Shown here: positions 8,023 through 16,231 of the stretch, in pieces
Numbering within the stretch: the stretch's first letter is position 1
Layout: each line of letters starts with the position of its first letter
Assembly (NCBI RefSeq): GCF_013004695.1
Contig: NZ_JABEMG010000039.1
Span: 1 to 34,504 of the forward strand
Direction: 5' to 3'
DNA: 34,504 nucleotides
Source of the DNA: Promicromonospora citrea
GTDB lineage: Bacteria; Actinomycetota; Actinomycetes; Actinomycetales; Cellulomonadaceae
Notes under the pieces: model-generated
The model's input: the letters and a program-made list of their open reading frames with translations, nothing else
What the model was told of the DNA's origin: nothing
The model's database searches: none
Position numbers and translations under genes: made by a program

Positions 8023-9393
8023 ATGAAGTCAGCACGCAGCCGCGCGGCGTTCGCCCTGGTGGGCGTCCTGTCCGTCGGGACACTGACGGCCTGCGGGTCG
8101 TCGTCCGAGGCGTCGGACGACCCGACCGGCCCCGTGACCATCGAGGTCGCGATCGACGCCGGCCTGGAGCAGGCGGCCGTCGACGCGTTCGACGAGCGCA
8201 TCGCGCAGTTCGAGGAGGCCAACCCGGACATCCAGGTCGAGACGAAGGAGTTCACCTGGTCCGGCACGACGTTCGCGGCCGAGCTCGCGGGCGGCACCCT
8301 CCCCGACGTCTTCCCGATCCCGTTCACGGACGGCCGCGGGCTCATCGAGGCCGGCCAGATCGCCGACATCAGCGACCTCGTGGCCGAGCTGCCCTACGCG
8401 GACGACTTCAACCCGACGATCGCCGCGGCGGGTCAGGCCGCCGACGGCGGCATGTGGGCCGTGCCGATCGCCGCGTACAACCAGGGCCTGCACTACAACC
8501 GCCAGCTCTTCGAGGAGGCCGGCCTCGACCCCGACGACCCGCCCGCCACCTGGGACGAGGTCCGCGAGGCCGCCGAGGCCATCGCCGAGAAGACCGGCCA
8601 GGCCGGTTACGCGCACATGACGCAGAGCAACACCGGCGGCTGGATCCTGACCACCGAGACCTACGCGCTCGGCGGCCGCATCCTCGAGGGGGAGGGCGAG
8701 GACGTCACCGCCACGGTCGACAACCCGGCGACCGTCCAGGCCCTGGAGATGCTCCACGACATGCGGTGGGAGGACGACTCCATGGGCTCCAGCTTCCTGT
8801 ACGACTGGGGCACCATCAACCAGGACTTCGCCGCGGGCAAGATCGGCATGTACATCTCGGGCGGCGCCAACTACCCGAACCTGTTCACCCAGAACCAGAT
8901 GAACCCCGACGAGTACGGCGTCACCGTGCTGCCCCTCGAGGGCGACGACGCCGGCACGCTCGGCGGCGGCACCCTGGCGGCCGTGAGCTCGGCGGCGTCG
9001 GAGGCCGAGCAGGCCGCCGCGGTGAAGTGGATCGACTTCTACTACATCTCCAAGCTGACCGACCAGGAGGCCGCTGTCGCCGAGGCCGAGGTCGCGGCCG
9101 AGACCGACCAGCCGGTCGGCGCCCCCGCCCTGCCGATCTTCGACCGCGAGACCTACGAGGAGCAGCAGAGCTGGATCGAGGAGTACGTCAACGTCCCGCT
9201 GGAGAACTTCGCGCCGATGACGGAGCAGATGTTCGACCAGCCGGTCGTCCCCGAGCCGCCCGTCGCGACCCAGGACGTCTACGCGGCGCTCGACCCGGTG
9301 GTCCAGGCCGTGCTCACGGACGAGGACGCGGACATCGAGGCGCTGCTCGCCGACGCCCAGGTCCAGGTCCAGATCCTGATCGACCGCGCCTGA
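8023..9393 (+). CDS. ABC sugar-importer substrate-binding lipoprotein
   Basis: This extracytoplasmic solute-binding protein (456 residues, family 1) delivers sugar to the two permeases encoded next. The N-terminus has a basic and hydrophobic signal sequence ending in the lipobox LTAC, with Cys24 as the lipid-modified first residue of the mature protein, followed by an acidic Ser-rich linker. Typical elements include the N-lobe strand with NPDIQVETKEF, the GTLPDVFPIPFTDG segment, the hinge NRQLFEEAGLDPDDPPATWDE and AAGKIGMYISGG. The ATG at 8023 is preferred to the upstream in-frame ATG at 7999 because AAGGAG stands five bases before it and the signal peptide starts there. Context suggests alpha-glucosides as ligand. 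Confidence 0.93.
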   Translation: MKSARSRAAFALVGVLSVGTLTACGSSSEASDDPTGPVTIEVAIDAGLEQAAVDAFDERIAQFEEANPDIQVETKEFTWSGTTFAAELAGGTLPDVFPIPFTDGRGLIEAGQIADISDLVAELPYADDFNPTIAAAGQAADGGMWAVPIAAYNQGLHYNRQLFEEAGLDPDDPPATWDEVREAAEAIAEKTGQAGYAHMTQSNTGGWILTTETYALGGRILEGEGEDVTATVDNPATVQALEMLHDMRWEDDSMGSSFLYDWGTINQDFAAGKIGMYISGGANYPNLFTQNQMNPDEYGVTVLPLEGDDAGTLGGGTLAAVSSAASEAEQAAAVKWIDFYYISKLTDQEAAVAEAEVAAETDQPVGAPALPIFDRETYEEQQSWIEEYVNVPLENFAPMTEQMFDQPVVPEPPVATQDVYAALDPVVQAVLTDEDADIEALLADAQVQVQILIDRA

Positions 9394-9397
9394 GGCG

Positions 9398-10369
9398 ATG
9401 ACCACCCTGACCGGCCCTGTGCGGGCGACGACGGCGGCCACCCCGCCGTCGTCGCCCCCGACCCGCCGGCGTGCCCGCCGCACGCCCGCGGGCTGGCTGC
9501 GCGACGGCGGCCTGAGCACCCTGGTCATCGCGCTGCCGATGATCCTCGTGTTCGGGGTCTTCTCCTGGTTCCCGATCGGCCGGGCGCTGATCATGAGCGT
9601 CCAGCAGACCAACCTCGTCACGGCCCCCGAGTTCGTCGGGCTGGAGAACTTCGCGTTCGTCCTGTCCGACCCGCTGCTCGGCAAGGCCGTGGCCAACACC
9701 CTCTGGTTCGCGCTGCTCGCGCTCGTGTTCGGCTACCCGGTACCCCTGGCCGCCGCCGTCCTCATGAGCGAGGTCAAGCGGATGCGCGGGCTCTACTCGG
9801 CGCTCGCGTACCTGCCGGTCGTCGTGCCGCCCGTCGTGGCGGTGCTGCTGTGGAAGTTCTTCTACGACGCCTCGCCGACCGGCGTGTTCAACGTGGTCGC
9901 CGGCTGGTTCGGCCTCGGGCCCTTCCCCTGGCTGCAGGACGCGACCAGCGCCATGCCCTCGCTCGTGCTCGAGGCCACCTGGGCGGCGGCGGGCGGCACG
10001 GTCATCATCTACCTCGCCGCGCTCGTCGGGGTGCGCACCGAGCTCTACGAGGCCGCGGAGGTCGACGGCGCGGGCGTGTGGCGCAAGATCTGGCACGTCA
10101 CGCTGCCGCAGCTGCGCGGCGTCCTGTTCATCACCCTGATCCTGCAGGTCATCGGCACGTCGCAGGTGTTCCTCGAACCCTTCCTGTTCACCGGCGGCGG
10201 GCCCAACAACGCGACCCTGACGATCCTCATGCTCATCTACGACTACGCGTTCGGCAGCAGCCTCGGCGGCAACTACGGCGCCGCGACGGCCCTGAGCCTC
10301 ATGCTCGCGGGTGTCCTGGCCGTGCTGTCGGCGATCTACTTCCGCGTCACCCGACCCTGGAGCTCCTGA
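9398..10369 (+). CDS. ABC sugar-importer permease, first subunit (MalF/UgpA-like)
   Basis: The 323-residue inner-membrane protein starts four bases after the binding-protein stop. After a basic Pro/Ala-rich cytoplasmic tail, hydrophobic segments occur near residues 40-62, 95-120, 130-150, 185-210, 240-265 and 290-315, giving about six membrane spans. The coupling-helix EAA motif is EAAEVDGAGVWRKIWHVTLP near residues 213-232, where the ATPase docks. The stop overlaps the next permease start (TGATG). It forms a heterodimeric channel with that protein. No ATPase gene accompanies the operon. Confidence 0.93.
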   Translation: MTTLTGPVRATTAATPPSSPPTRRRARRTPAGWLRDGGLSTLVIALPMILVFGVFSWFPIGRALIMSVQQTNLVTAPEFVGLENFAFVLSDPLLGKAVANTLWFALLALVFGYPVPLAAAVLMSEVKRMRGLYSALAYLPVVVPPVVAVLLWKFFYDASPTGVFNVVAGWFGLGPFPWLQDATSAMPSLVLEATWAAAGGTVIIYLAALVGVRTELYEAAEVDGAGVWRKIWHVTLPQLRGVLFITLILQVIGTSQVFLEPFLFTGGGPNNATLTILMLIYDYAFGSSLGGNYGAATALSLMLAGVLAVLSAIYFRVTRPWSS

Positions 10370-11262
10370 TGGCAGCAGCAGACACCGCCGAGCGCGGCAT
10401 CGTCTCCGCGCACGACCGGCGCCGCCCGGCCGTGCGAGCCACCCTCGGGGTGCTCCAGGGCGGCCTCCTGGCCGGCCTGCTCCTGGTCGGCCTCGGCCCG
10501 ATCCTCTGGCTCGCCAAGGCGGCCGTGACCCCCACCCAGGACACGCTGCGCAACCCGCTCGCGCTCTTCCCGAACGGTGTCGACTGGGCCAACCTCGTCA
10601 CCGCGTGGACCCGGGCCGAGATCGACCACTTCTTCCTCAACACGCTGATCGTCGCGGCCGGGGCCTGGTTCTTCCAGCTCCTCGTCGCCACGACCGGTGG
10701 TTACGTGCTGTCCGTGCTGCGGCCCCGGTACGGCGGGATCATCCTCGGGCTGGTGCTCGCCACGCTGTTCGTGCCGTCCGTCGTGCTGCTCGTGCCGCTG
10801 TACCTGACCATCCTCGACGTGCCGCTCGCGCACATCAGCCTGCTCAACACCTTCTGGGCGGTCTGGCTGCCCATGGCCGCCAGCGCGTTCAACGTGCTGA
10901 TCGTCAAGCGGTTCTTCGACAGCCTGCCCCGCGAGGTCTTCGAGGCCGCCCGGGTCGACGGCGCGGGCCCGTTCCGGCTGCTCTGGAGCGTCGTGCTGCC
11001 GATGTCGAAGCCGATCCTCGGCGTCGTCTCGGTGTTCGCGGTCATCGCGGCCTGGAAGGACTACCTCTGGCCGATGCTCGTGCTGCCCGACCCGGAGAAC
11101 CAGCCGCTGTCCGTGCGCCTGCCCGCCATCGCGCCGTACCTCGAGCTCGACGTGTTCCTCGCGGCGCTCGCGATCTCCACGGTGCTCCCGGTCGCGTTGT
11201 TCCTGGCGTTCCAGCGGCTGTTCCTCAGCGGGGCGGGGCTGGGCGGGGCGGTGAAGGGGTAG
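10369..11262 (+). CDS. ABC sugar-importer permease, second subunit (MalG/UgpE-like)
   Basis: The 297-residue partner permease begins at the ATG that shares one base with the preceding stop, so translation is coupled. Spans are visible from about residue 25 (LQGGLLAGLLLVGLGPILWL) onward, with further spans near 90, 120, 150, 200 and 265. The EAA motif is EAARVDGAGPFRLLWSVVLP near residue 190, followed by SKPILGVV. Upstream in the open frame there is only out-of-frame sequence of the first permease. A hairpin 14 bases after the stop ends the operon. Confidence 0.92.
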   Translation: MAAADTAERGIVSAHDRRRPAVRATLGVLQGGLLAGLLLVGLGPILWLAKAAVTPTQDTLRNPLALFPNGVDWANLVTAWTRAEIDHFFLNTLIVAAGAWFFQLLVATTGGYVLSVLRPRYGGIILGLVLATLFVPSVVLLVPLYLTILDVPLAHISLLNTFWAVWLPMAASAFNVLIVKRFFDSLPREVFEAARVDGAGPFRLLWSVVLPMSKPILGVVSVFAVIAAWKDYLWPMLVLPDPENQPLSVRLPAIAPYLELDVFLAALAISTVLPVALFLAFQRLFLSGAGLGGAVKG

Positions 11263-11275
11263 GCCCGGGCCGCTC

Positions 11276-11307
11276 GGGTCCGGCACCTCGGCGCGGGGTG
11301 CCGACCC
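11276..11307 (+). terminator. Terminator of the sugar-importer operon
   Basis: GGGTC-c-GGCACC pairs with GGTGCC-GACCC, giving an 11-bp stem with one bulged C and a 9-base loop, directly after the last permease gene. It lacks a T tract, as is common in actinobacteria. Confidence 0.55.
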
Positions 11308-11366
11308 CGGGCGCGCACCGGGCGCCGGGCTGTGGAGGCGGCGGGGTGGATGTCGGAGGCCCGGCC

Positions 11367-11372
11367 TAGGAT
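11367..11372 (+). promoter_or_regulatory. -10 box of a leaderless promoter for the helicase gene
   Basis: TAGGAT ends seven bases before a GTG at 11380. This places the helicase start at that GTG rather than at in-frame ATGs further upstream (11332, 11350), which would lie outside the transcript. Confidence 0.5.
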
Positions 11373-11379
11373 CGAGGGC

Positions 11380-13476
11380 GTGACCAGCCTTCCCGACGCA
11401 CCCGCCGACAGCACCGACACACCGACCGGAACGGCCGAGATCCCCGAGGTGGGCGAGCTCCTCGACCTCGCGGTCGGCGAGCTGGGCGGCGGTCGCAGAG
11501 ACGGCCAGCGGCAGATGGCGGAGGCGGTCGCGCACGCGATCGACACGGGCGAGCACCTGCTGGTCCAGGCGGGCACCGGCACGGGCAAGTCGCTCGGCTA
11601 CCTCGTGCCGGCGGTGCGTCACGCGGTGGCGGCGCAGAGCAAGGTCGTGGTCTCGACGGCGACGCTCGCGCTGCAGCGCCAGGTCATCACGCGGGACCTG
11701 CCGCTCGTGGCGAAGGCGGTGGCTCCGCTGCTGCCGCGCGAGCCGCGCATCGCGCTGCTCAAGGGGTGGCACAACTACCTGTGCGTGCACAAGATCGGCG
11801 GCGGGTACCCGGCGGACGAGCCGACCCTGTTCGACCTGCCCGGCGGTGAGGACCACCCCCGCACCGAGGACGCCTCGGGCACGGGTGCCGGTGGGGGCGG
11901 GGCCTCGCGCCGCCGCGACGCCGGGGTCTCGCTCGCCGACCACGTGCGACGTCTGCACGAGTGGGCGGCCGAGACCGACTCGGGCGACCGCGACGACCTG
12001 GTGCCCGGCGTGCCGGACCGCGCGTGGCGGCAGGTGTCCGTCACGGCGATGGAGTGCCTGGGCGGCCGGTGCCCCATGCTCGCCGAGTGCTTCCCGGACA
12101 AGGCGCGCACCACGGCACGCGAGGCGGACGTCGTGGTGACCAACCACGCGATGCTCGGCATCGCGGCGACCGGCAGCCCGGGCGTGCTCCCGGAGCACGA
12201 CGTCGTCGTGGTCGACGAGGCGCACGAGCTCACCGACCGGGTGACGTCGTCGGCCACGGTGGACCTGTCCATGGCGTCGGTGGAGAACGCGGCGCGACTG
12301 GCCCGCCGCAACGGCGGGGTCACCACCGAGGCGCTCGACAAGGCCGCGCAGGACCTCGGCACGCTGCTCGTGACCGCGCCGGCCGAGCGGTTCCCGTCGG
12401 GCCTCCCGGACGACCTGCGCACGGCGGTGGCCGCGGTGCGCGACGCCGCGCGCGAGGTGCTCAGCGCGCTCAAGCCCGACCCGTCCGGCGCCAGGAACAA
12501 GGACGCCGGTCAGCCGGACGCCGGGCTGAAGATGGCCCAGGGCGCCATGCTGCAGCTCTTCGAGACGGCCGAGCGCATGGCGGCGCAGGACACGACGGCC
12601 GACGTGCTGTGGTGCTCACGGCCCGACAACGGCTGGGGCGGGTTCGGGGACAACGTGACCCGGCTGCACGCCGCGCCGCTGCACGTCGCGGGCCTGATCC
12701 GCACGCACCTGCTGGGGGAGGCGACCGGCGTGTTCACGTCGGCCACCCTCGCGCTGGGCGGCACGTTCGACCCCGTGGCGGGCACGATCGGCCTGAAGGG
12801 CGAGGACGCCCCGTCGTGGCGCGGGCTCGACGTCGGCAGCCCGTTCGACTACGCCCGCCAGGGCATCCTGTACGTCGCGCGGCACCTGCCCGCGCCCGGT
12901 CGCGAGCCCACGACCGAGGCCCAGCTCGACGAGATCGCGGAGCTCATCTCGGCGGCGGGCGGGCGCACGCTGGGTCTGTTCTCGTCGCGACGGGCCGCGA
13001 ACGCGGTGGCGGAGGCGATGCGCGAGCGGCTCGACGTGCCGATCCTCGCGCAGGGCGACGACCAGCTGCCGACCCTGGTGCGCGAGTTCGCCGAGGACCC
13101 GGCCACGTGCCTGTTCGGCACGCTGTCGCTGTGGCAGGGCGTGGACGTGCCCGGGCCGTCGTGCCAGCTCGTGCTCATCGACCGCATCCCGTTCCCGAGG
13201 CCGGACGATCCGGTCAAGGCGGCGCGCGCCCGGGCGGTGGAGCAGGCGGGCGGCAACGGCTTCATGGCCGTCTCCGCGCAGCACGCCGCGCTGCTCCTGG
13301 CGCAGGGCGCCGGGCGGCTGGTGCGCAGCACGGCCGACCGGGGAGTGGTGGCGGTGCTCGACCCGCGGCTCGCGACCGCGCGGTACTCGTCGTTCCTCAC
13401 CCGGTCGATGCCGGGCTTCTGGCCCACGACCGACTCGTCGCTCGTCCGCGCCGCGCTGGCCCGGCTCGACACCTAG
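11380..13476 (+). CDS. DinG/XPD-like ATP-dependent DNA helicase
   Basis: This superfamily 2 helicase (698 residues) moves 5'-3' on single strands and resolves damaged or structured DNA. Visible motifs are Walker A AGTGTGKS (64-71), motif Ia VVVSTATLALQ, the DEAH box VVVDEAHEL (DEAH at 279-282), and the C-terminal helicase motifs GRTLGLFSSRRAANAV, GTLSLWQGVDVPG and QGAGRLVRSTADRGVVAVLD. Four cysteines (135, 226, 231, 237) between Walker A and DEAH fit the 4Fe-4S domain of the XPD/DinG family. A Gly/Ser/Arg-rich insertion (about 160-185) separates the first cysteine from the others. There is no N-terminal exonuclease domain. The GTG start follows from the leaderless promoter and trims 16 residues from the longest frame. 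SOS control is plausible from family knowledge, but I see no SOS box upstream. Confidence 0.92.
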   Translation: MTSLPDAPADSTDTPTGTAEIPEVGELLDLAVGELGGGRRDGQRQMAEAVAHAIDTGEHLLVQAGTGTGKSLGYLVPAVRHAVAAQSKVVVSTATLALQRQVITRDLPLVAKAVAPLLPREPRIALLKGWHNYLCVHKIGGGYPADEPTLFDLPGGEDHPRTEDASGTGAGGGGASRRRDAGVSLADHVRRLHEWAAETDSGDRDDLVPGVPDRAWRQVSVTAMECLGGRCPMLAECFPDKARTTAREADVVVTNHAMLGIAATGSPGVLPEHDVVVVDEAHELTDRVTSSATVDLSMASVENAARLARRNGGVTTEALDKAAQDLGTLLVTAPAERFPSGLPDDLRTAVAAVRDAAREVLSALKPDPSGARNKDAGQPDAGLKMAQGAMLQLFETAERMAAQDTTADVLWCSRPDNGWGGFGDNVTRLHAAPLHVAGLIRTHLLGEATGVFTSATLALGGTFDPVAGTIGLKGEDAPSWRGLDVGSPFDYARQGILYVARHLPAPGREPTTEAQLDEIAELISAAGGRTLGLFSSRRAANAVAEAMRERLDVPILAQGDDQLPTLVREFAEDPATCLFGTLSLWQGVDVPGPSCQLVLIDRIPFPRPDDPVKAARARAVEQAGGNGFMAVSAQHAALLLAQGAGRLVRSTADRGVVAVLDPRLATARYSSFLTRSMPGFWPTTDSSLVRAALARLDT

Positions 13477-13479
13477 CCT
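13474..13479 (+). promoter_or_regulatory. -10 box of a leaderless promoter for ldh
   Basis: TAGCCT overlaps the helicase stop codon and ends six bases before the ldh ATG at 13486. It is the same hexamer and the same spacing as before dapF. Confidence 0.48.
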
Positions 13480-13485
13480 GAAGGC

Positions 13486-14475
13486 ATGGCAGCCGACACC
13501 GCTCACCCGTCCGGTCCGTCCGCACCGGGGCGGACCAGCAAGCTCGCGATCGTGGGCGCGGGGGCCGTCGGCTCCACGCTGGCCTTCGCCGCGCTCACCC
13601 GCGGGTCGGCGCGCAGCATCGCGCTGCACGACGTGAACCGGGCCAAGGTCGAGGCCGAGGTGCTCGACCTGCGGCACGGCCTCATGTTCACGTCGCCCGC
13701 GCACGTCACCGGGTCGGACGACGTCGCCGTCTGCGCGGACGCCGACGTCGTGGTGGTCACCGCCGGGGCCAAGCAGAAGCCCGGCCAGACCAGGCTCGAC
13801 CTCGCCGAGGGGACGATCGGCCTGATGCGGCAGATCCTGCCCGGCCTCGTCGACGTCGCGCCGGACGCGGTCTACCTCATGGTGACCAACCCGGTGGACG
13901 TCGTGACCTACGCGGCGCTGCAGATCTCCGGCCTGCCGCGCGAGCGGCTGTTCGGCAGCGGCACGGTGCTGGACTCGTCGCGGCTGCGCGCGGTGCTGGC
14001 GGAGCGCTGCGGGGTGGCGGTGGGCAACGTGCACGCGTACATCGCGGGGGAGCACGGCGACTCCGAGATCGCGCTGTGGAGCTCGGCGTCGATCGGCGGC
14101 GTGCCGCTCCTGGACTGGGTCCCGCTGGACGGCCGAGCGCCGCTGGACGCCGCCGTCCGTGAGGAGGTGCACCGGGAGGTGGTCGACTCCGCCTACCGGA
14201 TCATCGCGGGCAAGGGCGCCACCAACTATGCGGTGGGGCTCGCCGCGACGCGGATCATCGAGGCCGTGCTCAAGGACGAGGGGCGCATCATGCCGGTCTC
14301 GTCGCTGCTGGACGGCTACCACGGCATCGGCGACGTCTGCCTGTCGGTGCCGTCGCTCGTGGACCGGCGGGGCGTCACGGGCACGCTGCCCGTCCCGATG
14401 TCGGACGACGAGCTCGCCGGGCTGCGCGCGTCCGCCGCGAGCGTGCGCGGCGTGCTGCAGCGGTTCGGCTTCTGA
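13486..14475 (+). CDS. ldh: L-lactate dehydrogenase
   Basis: LDH interconverts pyruvate and L-lactate with NADH and regenerates NAD under oxygen limitation. The 329-residue protein has the Rossmann motif IVGAGAVGSTLAF (22-34), the NAD-selecting acid in LHDVN, the active-site loop KQKPGQTRLDL with catalytic Arg103, the VTNPVDV motif, the substrate Arg in SGTVLDSSRLR (Arg166), and the catalytic His190 in AGEHGDSE. The loop residue Gln101 fits LDH better than malate dehydrogenase, which has Arg at the selecting position. The extra 18 Ser/Pro-rich residues at the start may be disordered. Its own leaderless promoter overlaps the helicase stop. It converges on lexA, with a shared hairpin terminator between them. 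Confidence 0.95.
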   Translation: MAADTAHPSGPSAPGRTSKLAIVGAGAVGSTLAFAALTRGSARSIALHDVNRAKVEAEVLDLRHGLMFTSPAHVTGSDDVAVCADADVVVVTAGAKQKPGQTRLDLAEGTIGLMRQILPGLVDVAPDAVYLMVTNPVDVVTYAALQISGLPRERLFGSGTVLDSSRLRAVLAERCGVAVGNVHAYIAGEHGDSEIALWSSASIGGVPLLDWVPLDGRAPLDAAVREEVHREVVDSAYRIIAGKGATNYAVGLAATRIIEAVLKDEGRIMPVSSLLDGYHGIGDVCLSVPSLVDRRGVTGTLPVPMSDDELAGLRASAASVRGVLQRFGF

Positions 14476-14506
14476 GGCGGGCGGCGCGCTCGCGGCCCGG
14501 ACGCCG

Positions 14507-14548
14507 CCGGCCGGGTCCCGGACGACGTGGCGTCCCGGACCCGGCCGG
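14507..14548. terminator. Bidirectional terminator between ldh and lexA
   Basis: A 12-bp perfect outer stem (14507-14518 with 14537-14548), one C-C mismatch and a 5-bp inner stem enclose a 6-base loop. It lies between the convergent ldh and lexA genes and would serve both. Confidence 0.72.
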
Positions 14549-14568
14549 TGGACAAGGACTGACGGGAG

Positions 14569-15384
14569 CTACAGGCTGCGCAGCACCGCGACGACGCGAC
14601 CGAGGATCTGGGCCTCGTCGCCGGGGATCGGCTCGTACGCCGGGTTCTGCGGCAGCAGCAGCACGTGGCCGTCGGTCTGCTTGAACGTCTTGACCGTGGC
14701 CTCGCCGTCGATCATCGCGGCGACGATCTCGCCCTGCTCGGCGACGTTCTGCTGGCGGACGACGACCCAGTCGCCGTCGCAGATCGCGGCGTCGACCATC
14801 GAGTCACCCTGGACCTTGAGCAGGAACAGCTCGCCGTCACCGACCAGCTGGCGCGGCAGCGGGAAGACGTCCTCGACGACCTGCTCGGCCAGGATCGGCC
14901 CACCGGCGGCGATGCGGCCGACCAGCGGCACGAACGACGGCGGCGGCGTGCCCGCGTCGTCCGGCACGGAGCTGCCCCAGTGGATCTGGCCGTTGCGGCG
15001 CGGCTCGGGCCAGTGGATCTCGCCCCGGCTCGGCTTCTCGACCTGCTCGGCCAGCGGCTCGACGAGCTCCATGGCGCGCGGCCGGTTGGGGTCGCGGCGC
15101 AGGAACCCCTTCTTCTCGAGCATCTGGAGCTGGTGCTTGACGCTCGAGGGGCTCGCGAGGCCGACGGCCTCACCGATCTCGCGCATCGACGGCGGGTAGC
15201 CCCGGGTCTCGAAGGACTGCCGGATCGTGTCGAGCACGAGGCGCTGCCGCTCGGTGAGGCGGTCCGCCGGCGAGATCGCGTGCACGTCGGCGACCGCCTC
15301 GTCGCCCGGCGCGTCCAGCGTGGCGACGCCGGAGAGTGCCGTGTCGACGGCTCTCGTGTCGCTGGTCTCGTCCCGTCCCGTCAT
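14569..15384 (-). CDS. lexA: LexA SOS repressor
   Basis: LexA represses DNA-damage genes and cleaves itself when RecA filaments form. The 271-residue protein has a 40-residue variable tail, the winged helix ([36 protein letters not shown], about 43-106), and a latent protease domain. That domain has scissile Ala160-Gly161 (GRIAAGGP), nucleophile Ser195 (GDSM) and general base Lys232. The start at 15384 is chosen over the upstream frame (15432) because GGGAGGGG stands at normal distance and the promoter would place the longer N-terminus near or before the transcript start. The linker between the DNA-binding and protease domains is long (about 107-155) and holds a repeated x-IHW motif. An SOS box overlaps its promoter. 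Confidence 0.95.
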   Translation of the reverse strand: MTGRDETSDTRAVDTALSGVATLDAPGDEAVADVHAISPADRLTERQRLVLDTIRQSFETRGYPPSMREIGEAVGLASPSSVKHQLQMLEKKGFLRRDPNRPRAMELVEPLAEQVEKPSRGEIHWPEPRRNGQIHWGSSVPDDAGTPPPSFVPLVGRIAAGGPILAEQVVEDVFPLPRQLVGDGELFLLKVQGDSMVDAAICDGDWVVVRQQNVAEQGEIVAAMIDGEATVKTFKQTDGHVLLLPQNPAYEPIPGDEAQILGRVVAVLRSL

Positions 15385-15401
15385 GCCCGTGCCCCTCCCG
15401 T

Positions 15402-15417
15402 TCAGACAAATGTTCTC
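15402..15417. promoter_or_regulatory. Degenerate second SOS-like box in the lexA leader
   Basis: TCAGAC-aaat-GTTCTC resembles the actinobacterial SOS box TCGAAC-N4-GTTCGA but has four mismatches. It lies in the predicted lexA 5' untranslated region. It may be a weak second LexA site or chance. Confidence 0.3.
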
Positions 15418-15430
15418 CTCTGCGATGCCC

Positions 15431-15459
15431 ACTCTAGGTCACAAAGCGGCGCGGCTCAA
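15431..15459 (-). promoter_or_regulatory. lexA promoter
   Basis: On the minus strand TTGAGC (15454-15459) and TAGAGT (15431-15436) are exactly 17 bases apart, a good sigma-70-type promoter. Its -35 element overlaps the SOS box, which fits autorepression. The predicted start is near 15424, giving an approximately 40-base leader with a Shine-Dalgarno site. Confidence 0.65.
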
Positions 15460-15471
15460 ACGAATGTTCGA
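15456..15471. promoter_or_regulatory. SOS box (LexA operator) between lexA and the LysM gene
   Basis: TCAAAC-gaat-GTTCGA matches the actinobacterial/Gram-positive LexA consensus TCGAAC-N4-GTTCGA at 11 of 12 defined positions. It sits in the divergent intergenic region and overlaps the lexA -35 element, so it could control both genes. Confidence 0.78.
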
Positions 15472-15516
15472 GCGTGTCTCGACACGGGCGGTGTCTCGTG
15501 CTACACAATGGTACGT

Positions 15517-15531
15517 GCGTTCGACGAACGC
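15517..15531. repeat. Perfect palindrome upstream of the LysM gene
   Basis: GCGTTCG-A-CGAACGC pairs perfectly over seven bases on each side of one central base. It uses the same half-words as the SOS box but in everted order (GTTCG before CGAAC), so it is not a normal LexA site. It lies 44 bases before the LysM start, likely near the transcript start. Confidence 0.5.
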
Positions 15532-15575
15532 CTGTATGACGCACAGAGGTTCGACTCGCTTCCCGAGGAGGGGCC

Positions 15576-16100
15576 ATGGGGGACGTGATCCCGCTGCGGC
15601 AGTACACCCCGGCCTACGGCACCGGCTACGGCGTCGGCCACGGTACCGGCCACGACGTGGCGCACCGGTCGACGCGCCGCCAGGCGCACCACCGCGAGCA
15701 CGACCACCGGGAGCACGGGCCTGTCCGGCACCCGTCCGGGACTGCTCGCGCCGCCGCCCGCCCGCAGGCCGCGCCGGCGTCGCGCACCGTGGCCGACCGG
15801 CTCGGCGTCGCGGGGCTGCGCCTCACGCGGCGCGGCCGCGTCGTCCTGGTGCTGCTCGCGATGCTCGTGGTGGCGCCGATGGCGACCTGGGGCGCGACCG
15901 CGGTGGCGAGCGCGCCGGGCGAGCCGCTCGAGGTCCGGGTCCACGCGGTGCAGCCGGGGGAGACGCTCTGGGGCTACGCGGAGCAGGTCGCGAAGCCCGG
16001 AGAGGACGTGCGCGACGCCGTCGCCCGGCTCCAGGAGCTCAACGAGCTGCGGACGGCGTCGGTGCGCGTGGGGCAGCTCCTGCTCCTGCCCGACGAGTGA
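15576..16100 (+). CDS. Membrane-anchored LysM protein, probable SOS-linked division inhibitor
   Basis: The 174-residue protein has a His/Arg-rich N-terminal part (to about residue 85), one membrane span near residues 88-110 (VVLVLLAMLVVAPMATWGAT), and a C-terminal LysM domain (about 122-174; VQPGETLWGYAEQV ... VRVGQLLLLP), which binds peptidoglycan. A GAGGAGG Shine-Dalgarno site precedes the ATG. The order lexA / divergent LysM gene / nrdR is that of mycobacterial Rv2720-Rv2719c-Rv2718c, where the LysM product (ChiZ) is damage-induced and slows cell division; corynebacterial DivS occupies the same place. By position and architecture this is probably the counterpart; a hydrolase catalytic centre is not visible. 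Confidence 0.85.
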   Translation: MGDVIPLRQYTPAYGTGYGVGHGTGHDVAHRSTRRQAHHREHDHREHGPVRHPSGTARAAARPQAAPASRTVADRLGVAGLRLTRRGRVVLVLLAMLVVAPMATWGATAVASAPGEPLEVRVHAVQPGETLWGYAEQVAKPGEDVRDAVARLQELNELRTASVRVGQLLLLPDE

Positions 16101-16193
16101 CGCTCCGCCGGAGGAGGGGCCGAGCCAGGAATGGGCGGTGACAAGAGAGGAGTGACCAGGAGCGACGGTTCGCCGTCAAATGCTACGGCGATG

Positions 16194-16223
16194 TTGCATG
16201 GCGGTGGTTTGCCCGCTTACGGT
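16194..16223 (+). promoter_or_regulatory. Candidate nrdR promoter
   Basis: TTGCAT (16194-16199) and TACGGT (16218-16223) are 18 bases apart. A start near 16230 would give a leader of about 45 bases with an AGGAG site before nrdR. Confidence 0.5.
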
Positions 16224-16231
16224 CATGACGC

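Noticed and set aside
15474-15500. GTGTC-TC-GACAC and the repeated GTGTCTCG words near the SOS box
   Set aside because: The arms are short and the repeat is only eight bases, which is expected by chance in GC-rich DNA.
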